DNA from: Pseudochelatococcus lubricantis
Lineage (GTDB): Bacteria; Pseudomonadota; Alphaproteobacteria; Rhizobiales; Beijerinckiaceae
NCBI RefSeq assembly: GCF_042432495.1
Contig: NZ_JBHLXC010000024.1
Coordinates: forward strand, 124,001-188,000
Direction of reading: 5' to 3'
DNA: 64,000 nt
Shown: positions 57,589-64,000 of the stretch, piece after piece
How the letters are laid out: the number at the start of each line of letters is the position of its first letter
Numbering within the stretch: position 1 is the stretch's first letter
Notes under the pieces: model-generated
Told to the model about the DNA's origin: nothing
Seen by the model: the letters and a program-made list of their open reading frames with translations, nothing else
Databases searched by the model: none
Translations under genes and position numbers: made by a program

Positions 57589-58422
57589 ATGACCACGAAT
57601 CTGTCCACCCCGTCCGCCGCTGCCGCCACGACCGCAGGCGCCAACGCCCCTCAGTACGCGATCTCGGCGGCGATCGACAAAATCTACTACGGTGACTTTC
57701 TGGCCGTGCGCGACAGCGTCATCGGCGTTGAGAAAGGCAAGATCACCGGCTTCATCGGCCCCTCGGGCTGCGGCAAGTCCACGGTGCTGCGCAGCCTCAA
57801 CCGCATGAACGACCTCATCCCGATCTTCCGCCTCGAAGGCCGGGTCGATTTCATGGGGCAGGACATCTACGCCAAGGACATCGACCCCGTGTCGGTGCGC
57901 CGCCACATCGGCATGGTGTTCCAGCAGCCGAACCCGTTCTCCATGAGCATCTACGAGAACGTCGCCTTCGGCCTGCGCCTCAACCGCTACAAGGGCAACA
58001 TGGACGAGCAGGTGGAGCGTTCGCTGCGCCGCGCCGGCCTGTGGAACGAGGTGAAGGACAAGCTGAAGCAGAACGGCCTCGCCCTCTCCGGCGGCCAGCA
58101 GCAGCGCCTGTGCATCGCCCGCGCCATCGCCATCGAGCCGACCGTGCTGCTGATGGACGAGCCCTGCTCGGCGCTCGACCCGATCGCGACGCGCATCGTG
58201 GAAGAGCTGATGCTTGAGCTGAAGCAGGACTACAGCGTCGCCATCGTGACCCACAACATGCAGCAGGCCCAGCGCGTGGCCGACATCACGGCGTTCTTCT
58301 CCGTCGACGTCTCCAAGGGCGGTCGCACCGGCTACCTCGTGGAAAAGGGCCCGACGAAGGAGCTGTTCGACCATCCTCGCGAGCAACTGACGCGCGAATA
58401 CGTTTCCGGCCAGTTCAGCTAA
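57589..58422 (+). CDS. pstB: Phosphate ABC transporter ATP-binding protein PstB
   Basis: ATPase of the Pst importer, 277 residues. Walker A GPSGCGKST near residue 58, Q-loop MVFQQPNPFSMSIYENVAFG, signature LSGGQQQRLCIARAIA, Walker B VLLMDEPCSALDPIAT and the switch His in IVTHNMQQAQRVAD. The C-terminus EYVSGQFS is typical of PstB. GGAG lies upstream of the ATG. Usually phoU follows; here a second receptor gene follows after 11 bp. Confidence 0.96.
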   Translation: MTTNLSTPSAAAATTAGANAPQYAISAAIDKIYYGDFLAVRDSVIGVEKGKITGFIGPSGCGKSTVLRSLNRMNDLIPIFRLEGRVDFMGQDIYAKDIDPVSVRRHIGMVFQQPNPFSMSIYENVAFGLRLNRYKGNMDEQVERSLRRAGLWNEVKDKLKQNGLALSGGQQQRLCIARAIAIEPTVLLMDEPCSALDPIATRIVEELMLELKQDYSVAIVTHNMQQAQRVADITAFFSVDVSKGGRTGYLVEKGPTKELFDHPREQLTREYVSGQFS

Positions 58423-58433
58423 GGAGATGGATC

Positions 58434-59456
58434 ATGGAGCGCGCAGGTCTCGACAGGACGCTGCCTCTCGCGGCGCTTGCAATGTTCGTCTGTCTCGCCG
58501 AAGGGGCGAAGGCCGTTGAACTCAACGGGGCGGGGGCGACCTTCCCCGCCAACCTCTACAAGGAATGGATCGAGACGTTCAACCGTGCCAACGCCGACAT
58601 CACCGTCACCTACGACGCGGTCGGCAGCGGCGAGGGTATCCGGCGGTTCACGCAGGGCACCGTCGCTTTCGGCGCGACCGAACGTCCGATGTCGGAGAAG
58701 GAAGTCGCCAGCGTCGCCGAAGGCGTGCTGCATGTGCCGACGACGGCCGGTATGGTCGTTCTCGCCTACAACATCCCCGGCTTCACCGGCGACCTGCGGC
58801 TGAGCCGCCAGGCGCTCGTCGGTGTCCTGAGCGGCCAGATCACACGCTGGGACGACCCGCTCATCCGCGCGGCCAATCCGGACGCCAACCTGCCCGAGCG
58901 CAACATCGCCCTCGTCGCCCGACGGGACTCGAGCGGCACGACGTTCTCCCTCACCAACCATCTGGCGAAGGTGAGCGATACGTGGAAAGAGGTCGGCACC
59001 AGCATCGCCTGGCCGGCCAACGCCCAGATCGTCTCCGGCAGCGAAGCCGTGGCGGGGCGCATCGCCATCGCGGAATATTCGATCGGCTACGTCGAGTATT
59101 CCTTTGCCGCCCGCCTCAACCTGCGCTCCGCGCTCGTCGAGAACAAGGCCGGGCAGTTCATCCGCGCGGACGGCTCCTCGGGCGCGGCGGCTCTCGCCTC
59201 GGCCCTGGACGCCATGCCCGAGGACGGCCGCCAGCTCATTCCCGATCCCGCGGGCGACGCGGTCTATCCGATCGTGTCCTACAGCTGGGTGCTGCTTCGC
59301 AAGGCCAACAAGGACCAGCAGGTCGCCGCCGGGCTGAAGCGCTTCGTGGGCTGGGGACTGACGGACGGCCAGTCCTTCGCCGACAAGCTCGGCTACATCC
59401 CGCTGCCGGCGCCGGTCGTGACCCGCGCGCAGGCGATCCTCGGGACGCTGAACTGA
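58434..59456 (+). CDS. pstS: Second phosphate-binding protein PstS-like
   Basis: 340 residues, paralogue of the first operon gene. Signal peptide about 1-25 (LPLAALAMFVCLAEGAKA), then VELNGAGATFPANLYKEWIETFNRAN, AVGSGEGIRRFTQGTVAFGATERPM, VARRDSSGTTFSLTNHLAKVS and the C-terminal GLTDGQSFADKLGYIPLPAPVVTR. Both phosphate-loop segments are intact, so it should bind phosphate. AAGGAG precedes the ATG. It occupies the place normally held by phoU. It may offer a second affinity or a condition-specific receptor (inference). Confidence 0.9.
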   Translation: MERAGLDRTLPLAALAMFVCLAEGAKAVELNGAGATFPANLYKEWIETFNRANADITVTYDAVGSGEGIRRFTQGTVAFGATERPMSEKEVASVAEGVLHVPTTAGMVVLAYNIPGFTGDLRLSRQALVGVLSGQITRWDDPLIRAANPDANLPERNIALVARRDSSGTTFSLTNHLAKVSDTWKEVGTSIAWPANAQIVSGSEAVAGRIAIAEYSIGYVEYSFAARLNLRSALVENKAGQFIRADGSSGAAALASALDAMPEDGRQLIPDPAGDAVYPIVSYSWVLLRKANKDQQVAAGLKRFVGWGLTDGQSFADKLGYIPLPAPVVTRAQAILGTLN

Positions 59457-59761
59457 GCGGACGCCGTCGCAGGCCGCGATAACAAAACACCGGATCGGGA
59501 CGGGTTTCCGCTGAAACGCCATCCCGGTCCGATCCTTTAGAATCTGTCCCGTTTACGTTGAAACATGACAGATTCTCGATTCCTTATTTTGAGCGAGTTC
59601 CGATCGATCAGACGATTCCATTTGATCGGAAAGCGCTCTGGGCAAGCATGACCTTTCCCGAAAGCGGTATCGACTCTCCGGCTTCCGGCACGTATCGCAT
59701 GCGGGACAATTCAGGCTGAAGAACAACGATACGGCTGCTCGCGCGGCGCGGGAGGACATGG
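59457..59761. other. Gene-free gap holding a composite repeat
   Basis: Nearly all of this 305-bp stretch is repeat sequence (59492-59682). After it comes CACGTATCGCATGCGGGACAAT and a GGAGG ribosome-binding site (59751-59755) for the next gene. No gene was seen. Confidence 0.7.
59492..59682 (+). repeat. Composite hairpin repeat, copy B (modules 1-2-3)
   Basis: Module 1 (59492-59530): inverted repeat GGATCGGGACGG...CATCCCGGTCC, recurring at 60951-60989 with 33 of 39 matches. Module 2 (59536-59642): the 107-bp double hairpin shared with 16900-17006. Module 3 (about 59643-59682): AAGCATGACCTTTCCCGAAAGCGG, similar to AAGCTTGACTTTCCCGAGAAGCGG at 61001. Counts are by hand. No protein is encoded by it. 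Confidence 0.85.
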
Positions 59762-60433
59762 GTGAGGCTGGTGATGAACCTGCAGGAAGTCGAGGTTGCA
59801 CTGGCGCATCTGATGACGGCATCGGCCAAGCCGGACATGCACGTCTTCGACGACAAGGAGCCGCTGTCCGACGATGTCGTGCGCCGCATGATCAGCGGCT
59901 ATGCCCATGTCAACGACCTGCTGCGCACCGGCGTCAACCTGTTCGACTACGGCTGCTCCAGCCACTGGCTCGAACTCAACCACCTCGTCCTGTGCGGCAC
60001 CACGCCCGGGCGCCGGGAGCAATTCCGCGACCATATCGAGCAGACGGAGCGGCGCTTCTACGACGATTCCATCGGCGGCATCGGCGAGCGGATCGAATGG
60101 CTGCGGCGGCACCGCTCAAGCGCTCCGGAGGCGCTGGCGGCGGGCATCTTCCTGCACATCACCAGCGCGCCGCAGCTCTTCATCGAGGGCAACCGCCGCA
60201 CCGCGACGCTGATCGCGAGCTATGCGCTGGTGTCGCACGCGCGCCCGCCGCTCGTGGTGACGGACAGCGACTACCAGGCGTTCTTCTCCCTCACCGACGA
60301 CTGCAAGCATATCCACAGGGATCGCTGGGACCATTTCCTGTCGTATTACGCCGTCAGCTACCGCATCGAGCGTTTTCTCCGGAAGACGGCGGACGGGCGC
60401 TACCTGACCACGGACGGCGGCGATCCGGGGTGA
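59762..60433 (+). CDS. Fic/Doc-like protein lacking the catalytic histidine
   Basis: 223 residues from GTG at 59762 (GGAGG six bases upstream; ATG at 59774 possible). The segment Q138-L-F-I-E-G-N-R-R-T147-A-T aligns with the Fic motif HPFx(D/E)GN(G/K)RT, including the Glu, Gly-Asn and Arg that hold nucleotide phosphates, but the catalytic His is Gln and Pro is Leu. The preceding LAAGIFLHITSAP and following LIASYALV fit the flanking helices. No antitoxin-like gene or inhibitory motif was seen. It may be non-AMPylating, use another chemistry, or be degenerate. Flanked by repeats on both sides. Confidence 0.6.
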   Translation: MRLVMNLQEVEVALAHLMTASAKPDMHVFDDKEPLSDDVVRRMISGYAHVNDLLRTGVNLFDYGCSSHWLELNHLVLCGTTPGRREQFRDHIEQTERRFYDDSIGGIGERIEWLRRHRSSAPEALAAGIFLHITSAPQLFIEGNRRTATLIASYALVSHARPPLVVTDSDYQAFFSLTDDCKHIHRDRWDHFLSYYAVSYRIERFLRKTADGRYLTTDGGDPG

Positions 60434-60594
60434 CGGGACGTGCGTATTCCACCGGCACACACCTGTTTCCCGGCAAGCCCCCTTCCCTGCGCGCCGCGAA
60501 TGGGGCATACGTCCCCTCGAAACCGGCACACCTTCAATCTTTATTCATTCTCCCCTGCCAGTGTGCGCTGCATGCCAGCCTTCGAGTGCGATAG

Positions 60595-60897
60595 ATGACC
60601 ATGATTCGCGTTCTTCTCCTGTCCGGGTTTGCGTCTCTCCTTGCCCTGCCCACGGCCGCCACGGCCGGGCCTGCCCTCGCCAGCACCGGCAAGCTGGACA
60701 GCCCCACCTTCGTGCTGCCCGCCAACGATGGCTACGGCGTCGCCGACTGCCTCTCCCACGGCGGCGCGTGCGCCATTCAGGTCGCCAACGCCTGGTGCGC
60801 CGCGCAGGGCTATCACCACGCTTCCGGAATGAAGACTGTCGCCCGGGAAGGCACGTCGTCGCGCGGGCCGGCAGTCGCCGTCACCTGCGACCCGTGA
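60595..60897 (+). CDS. Small exported protein, function unknown
   Basis: 100 residues with a signal peptide (MIRVLLLSGFASLLALPTAATA; cleavage about residue 24). The mature part of about 75 residues has four Cys (DCLSHGGACA, AWCAAQG, VTCDP), suggesting two disulfides, and short Gly-rich turns. I recognise no family. ATG at 60595 and 60601 are both possible; neither has a strong ribosome-binding site. It lies between two repeat copies with the Fic-like gene. Confidence 0.65.
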   Translation: MTMIRVLLLSGFASLLALPTAATAGPALASTGKLDSPTFVLPANDGYGVADCLSHGGACAIQVANAWCAAQGYHHASGMKTVAREGTSSRGPAVAVTCDP

Positions 60898-60950
60898 CGC
60901 GGCCGGCGTACCGCGGTTGACGGGACCGGCCATTTTGACGATCTTGCGCT

Positions 60951-61040
60951 GGATCGGGACGGGCTTTCACTAAATCGCCGTCCCGGTCCATTTCTTTGTC
61001 CAAGCTTGACTTTCCCGAGAAGCGGCATCCGCTTTTAGGG
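60951..61040 (+). repeat. Composite hairpin repeat, copy C (modules 1 and 3)
   Basis: Module 1 at 60951-60989 and a module 3-like segment at about 61000-61040, joined by a dozen bases. The 107-bp module 2 present in copy B is missing. It lies in the gap between two small exported-protein genes. Confidence 0.7.
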
Positions 61041-61095
61041 ATCGCGCGCCGGCCGGACGGGATCGCTTCCGGCCTTGTTTCCCCGGGAGGTTTCC

Positions 61096-61470
61096 GTGAC
61101 TTTCACCGCATCCGTTCCGTCCCGCATCGGGACGCGCGCCGCACTCGCCGGCGCCCTCGTCGCCGCGCTGGCCACGGCGTCCTGCAACACGGCCATGAAC
61201 GCGCCCGTGAAGCCCGATGCGCTGGACGGCACCGTCTATGCCGCGCCGCTCAACACGGCCGAATTGTCGAAGCATTCCTGCGGCGCGCCGATCATCGCCT
61301 ACCGCAACCTGATCGACAGGGACGTGCGCACGGGCTTCCTCAGCCAGTCCGTCTATGACCGGATCGCGCCGCAGATCGCCAGCGCCGCCTCCACCTGCGT
61401 AGCTGGCAACGACGCGGCCGCCATCGCGTCGCTGCGCGCTACCAAGCGCCAGTTCGGCTATCCCGTCTGA
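61096..61470 (+). CDS. Small lipoprotein, function unknown
   Basis: 124 residues from GTG at 61096, chosen because GGGAGG lies five bases upstream. Lipoprotein signal ending in LATASC (Cys about residue 30), then a mature domain with CGAPIIAYRNLIDRDVRTGFLSQSVYDRI and STCVAGND; two further Cys may pair. The family is not recognised. The C-terminal SLRATKRQFGYPV is basic. A repeat copy lies directly upstream. Confidence 0.7.
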   Translation: MTFTASVPSRIGTRAALAGALVAALATASCNTAMNAPVKPDALDGTVYAAPLNTAELSKHSCGAPIIAYRNLIDRDVRTGFLSQSVYDRIAPQIASAASTCVAGNDAAAIASLRATKRQFGYPV

Positions 61471-61500
61471 CCGTCCATGCCGGCCCGGATGGCGTGGCCC

Positions 61501-62205
61501 TCACGCCGCCCGGGCAAGCCGTTCCGTGACGAAGCGCACGATGTAGGCGGGCATCGCGGCGGTATCGATGTCCGCCGCCGTGCGTACGAGGCGCACGCCC
61601 GATAGCTCGGGCTCCGTCTCCCGCGCCAGGAAATCGTCGATGCGCGCCTTGAGCGCGCTGGCGGGCAGCGGCGAGCGGGCTTCCCGCAGCAGCGCGGTGC
61701 GCGGCCCGTCAAGCACCGCCGTCCAGCCGGTGTCGAAGGTCACGGCATCGGGGCCGAGGCCCGTTTCCTCCAGCAGCTCGCGCGCGACGCTTCCCGCGAC
61801 ATCGATGCTGCCGTCCGGGCGCACATCCGTGCGATCGAGGCTTCCACCGGGGAAATATACCTTGCCGCCGTTCGCCGTGTGCGCCGCCATCTCGCCCATC
61901 ACGAAGGCGCCGTCCGCGGAGCGCAGGGCCGCGAGCCCGAAGCAGTTGCCCACGCCGGGCTCCGGAAAGCCGAAGTCCTGCATGGCGAGGAAACTCGCGT
62001 AATCGGCCTCGCGAAAGCGTGCGGCGAACACGCCGTCAGTGACGGCGCGGCGGGTGCAGACCAGCACGATGCCGTTGAACAGGGCCGGCTTCTCCCGCAG
62101 GCGCCGCGCCCAGTTCTCGGCAATGCGCGCGCGGTTCTCCTGCGCCCAGCCCCACGGCTCCCGCTCGATGGCCGCATCGATATGCTGAAGGGAAACGATC
62201 TCCAC
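61501..62205 (-). CDS. Nudix hydrolase-like protein
   Basis: 234 residues from GTG at 62205 (AGGAG nine bases upstream); GTG at 62232, which would overlap the pdxY stop as GTGA, is the alternative. The centre holds a Nudix box, GSVARELLEETGL, preceded by VYFPGGSLDRTDVRPDGSIDVAG; the RELLEETG metal ligands are intact, but the first Glu of the box is not in its usual place and there is extra sequence. The N-terminal 70 residues (WAQENRARIAENWARRLREKP...) resemble those of Nudix proteins paired with CoA or NDP-type substrates, but the substrate is unknown. Confidence 0.75.
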   Translation of the reverse strand: MEIVSLQHIDAAIEREPWGWAQENRARIAENWARRLREKPALFNGIVLVCTRRAVTDGVFAARFREADYASFLAMQDFGFPEPGVGNCFGLAALRSADGAFVMGEMAAHTANGGKVYFPGGSLDRTDVRPDGSIDVAGSVARELLEETGLGPDAVTFDTGWTAVLDGPRTALLREARSPLPASALKARIDDFLARETEPELSGVRLVRTAADIDTAAMPAYIVRFVTERLARAA

Positions 62206-62228
62206 GCCGTCCGGCTCCTGTGCTGGCG

Positions 62229-63077
62229 TCACACCCGTTCCGCCGTGAAGCGGACGGAGGGCGCGACGAATTCTTCCTGCGCCTCGATCAGCCGGATCTC
62301 GCGTCCGCCGAGTTCCACCGTCTTGCGCAGCAGGCCGTGCATGGAGGATGCCGCCGCTTCCAGCGCCACCACCGCCGACCTGCTTTTCAGGTAATGCACG
62401 AAGAACAACGCTGCTGTGACATCGCCGCCGCCGTTGACGGTGATCGGCAGGCGCGGCGTGCGCACCCTGTGGAGGCCGCCGCCGTTGGAGGCAAGCAGGT
62501 CGAGACAGTCGGCGGGCGTGTCCTCGGTGATCACGGAAGTGACGAGCACGACCTTCGGCCCCCGCGCGTGCAGGCTGTCGATGGCGGCGCGCGCCTCCGT
62601 CAGCGTGGGGGCGGCGCGCCCGGCCAGCAGTTCGAGTTCGAAATGGTTGGGCGTGATGATATCCGCCGCCGGCACCGCGTGGTCGCGCATGAACTCCTCG
62701 ATGCCCGGCCGCACGAAGACGCCGCGCCCGACGTCGCCGATCACAGGGTCGCAACAGTAGAGCGCGGCCGGATTGGCCTCGCGCACGCGCGCGACTGTGG
62801 CGAGGATGGCGCTGCCGATGTCGGCGGAGCCCATGTAGCCCGACAGCACGCCGTCGCAGGAGCCGAGCACGCCGCGCTCGCTGATGCCGTCGACCAGTTC
62901 CTCGATCGAGTGGCCGTCGAACACCCGCCCCTTCCACGAACCATAGCCCGTGTGGTTGGAGAACTGCACCGTGTGTATGGACCAGACATCGACGCCGAGC
63001 CGCTGCATGGGGAAGACGGCCGCCGCATTTCCGACATGGCCGTAGGCGACATGAGACTGGATGGAAAGAACGTTCAT
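62229..63077 (-). CDS. pdxY: Pyridoxal kinase
   Basis: Vitamin B6 salvage kinase (282 residues) phosphorylating pyridoxal. N-terminal VLSIQSHVAYGHVGNAAAVFPMQRLGVDVW and HTVQFSNHTGYG are diagnostic; YCCDPVIGDVGRGVFVRPGIEEF and ADIITPNHFELELLAG form the active region; the anion hole/base segment is TVNGGGDVTAALF (usually GTGD). ATG at 63077. Coupled by position with the Nudix-like gene downstream. Confidence 0.93.
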   Translation of the reverse strand: MNVLSIQSHVAYGHVGNAAAVFPMQRLGVDVWSIHTVQFSNHTGYGSWKGRVFDGHSIEELVDGISERGVLGSCDGVLSGYMGSADIGSAILATVARVREANPAALYCCDPVIGDVGRGVFVRPGIEEFMRDHAVPAADIITPNHFELELLAGRAAPTLTEARAAIDSLHARGPKVVLVTSVITEDTPADCLDLLASNGGGLHRVRTPRLPITVNGGGDVTAALFFVHYLKSRSAVVALEAAASSMHGLLRKTVELGGREIRLIEAQEEFVAPSVRFTAERV

Positions 63078-63242
63078 TGTTATCCGGAACCCCGACTGGA
63101 GACTTCGCCGCCTCGCGGCGAAAAAATCGCAGGCAGCGTTTTTACGTCCACGCGCGCCCCGCCGCAATCCCCGTTTCCGCCCTGCGCCCATCCCGCGCGG
63201 GGCGTCCTTCCACCCCCGATTCGCCGCTCGTAGTTCACTGCC

Positions 63243-63761
63243 ATGACCATTGCCAGCCTCATCGACACCGTGATCGCCGCCACGCGCGACAATGCCCAGT
63301 GGGCCGCGCCGATCGTGTTTCTGGTCGCCTTCGCGGAATCGTTCGCGCTGCTGGCGCTGCTGGTGCCGGGATGGGCGATCCTGATCGGCATTGGCGCGCT
63401 GATCGGTGCCTCCGGCATCGACTTCTGGCCCGTGTGGGCGGCGGCGGCCTCCGGCGCGGCGCTTGGCGACTGGATTTCCTACTGGGTGGGCCATCACTTC
63501 AAGGACCGCGCCACCCGATGGTGGCCGCTCTCCCGCCATCCGGCGATGGTGGAGCGCGGGCGCGCCTTCTTCCAGCGCTTCGGCGCGTGGAGCGTCTTCA
63601 TCGGCCGTTTCTTCGGCCCGCTGCGCGCCGTGGTGCCGCTGATCGCGGGCATCTTCGGCATGCGGCAATGGTCGTTCCAGCTCGCCAACATCACCTCCGC
63701 CCTGCTGTGGGCGTTCGTCCTGCTCGCTCCGGTGGCAGCGGTGTTGCGGCAGTTCATGTGA
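63243..63761 (+). CDS. DedA family membrane protein
   Basis: 172 residues. Hydrophobic segments at about 15-60 (IVFLVAFAESFALLALLVPGWAILIGIGALIG), 65-80 and 125-172, with the family motif FIGRFFGPLRAVVPLIAGIFGM and the preceding GAALGDWISYWVGHH. DedA proteins are flippases or transporters implicated in undecaprenyl phosphate and phosphatidylethanolamine handling. The C-terminus is complete at 63761. Confidence 0.88.
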   Translation: MTIASLIDTVIAATRDNAQWAAPIVFLVAFAESFALLALLVPGWAILIGIGALIGASGIDFWPVWAAAASGAALGDWISYWVGHHFKDRATRWWPLSRHPAMVERGRAFFQRFGAWSVFIGRFFGPLRAVVPLIAGIFGMRQWSFQLANITSALLWAFVLLAPVAAVLRQFM

Positions 63762-64000
63762 CCGGGGGCGGGCGGCCCGCCGGCACGAGGGGCGGATATT
63801 TTCCCGGCACTGTGCTCATGCGACAATAGCGCGCGGGCGGGAATTGGCATATGTACCGTTGCGCCGCACGCATAGCCGCCGCGCCAGAGGCGTCGCGGCG
63901 CCAGGATCCCACCGGGCCATGTTCCGGCCGCGCGCCAGCCATGCCCGGTTCGCCGTTTTTATTTTTCGATTTACCGATACGACGTTTTCTGCCGACGCCG
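63762..64000. other. Gene-free window end
   Basis: 239 bp with no recognised gene, hairpin terminator or RNA. The final 60 bp become AT-richer (TTTTTATTTTTCGATTTACCG). Confidence 0.5.

Overview
The window is a GC-rich (about two thirds G+C by eye) chromosomal segment of an alphaproteobacterium. The evidence is the alphaproteobacterial layout of the division and cell-wall (dcw) cluster (mraZ, rsmH, ftsL, ftsI, murE, murF, mraY, murD, ftsW, murG, murC, murB, ftsQ, ftsA, ftsZ, lpxC, bamD), the xseB-dxs-tlyA-RNA methyltransferase run, a TIGR02301-type protein, a very long FtsZ linker, and hairpin repeats of the kind scattered through Hyphomicrobiales (Rhizobiales) genomes. The order Hyphomicrobiales is my inference. 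I cannot name the genus.

Layout. 0-11.4 kb is nutrient uptake: a PuuA-like glutamine synthetase divergent from a PotGHI-type polyamine ABC transporter, then a complete YejABEF peptide importer followed by upp. 11.6-23 kb holds a phosphomannomutase/phosphoglucomutase, a membrane PAS sensor histidine kinase, small envelope proteins, mscL, an SDR oxidoreductase, and xseB-dxs-tlyA-rumA-like. 23-44 kb is the envelope and division block on the minus strand, from mraZ at 44.0 kb down to bamD at 23 kb. Its genes are tightly packed, many with ATGA or TGATG overlaps, but no D-Ala-D-Ala ligase (ddl) lies between murB and ftsQ. Upstream of mraZ is the RNase P RNA gene with a canonical promoter and a strong terminator. 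44.8-54 kb carries a lytic transglycosylase, a glycine-zipper lipoprotein, an amidase, AMP nucleosidase, a LysM protein, a LOG-family phosphoribohydrolase, cysS and mgtE. 54.5-59.5 kb is a phosphate operon, pstS-pstC-pstA-pstB plus a second pstS. From 59.5 kb there is a small accessory patch (a Fic-like protein lacking the catalytic His, then small exported proteins) between copies of one repeat family, followed by a Nudix-like gene, pdxY and a DedA protein.

The most unusual signal is a family of hairpin repeats. A 107-bp module at 16900-17006 recurs at 59536-59642 with about 89% identity. A diverged copy of its right half lies in reverse orientation and in frame inside yejF (10141-10233), adding about 31 residues to the second ATPase domain. 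Shorter modules of the same composite recur around 60951-61040, and a different hairpin repeat sits inside the dcw cluster at about 35961-36072. Other candidates are a five-unit, 10-bp-period GGGA/TGG array upstream of mraZ (possible MraZ operator) and a CtrA-like box overlapping a predicted lpxC promoter. No tRNA, CRISPR array, transposase or phage gene was recognised.
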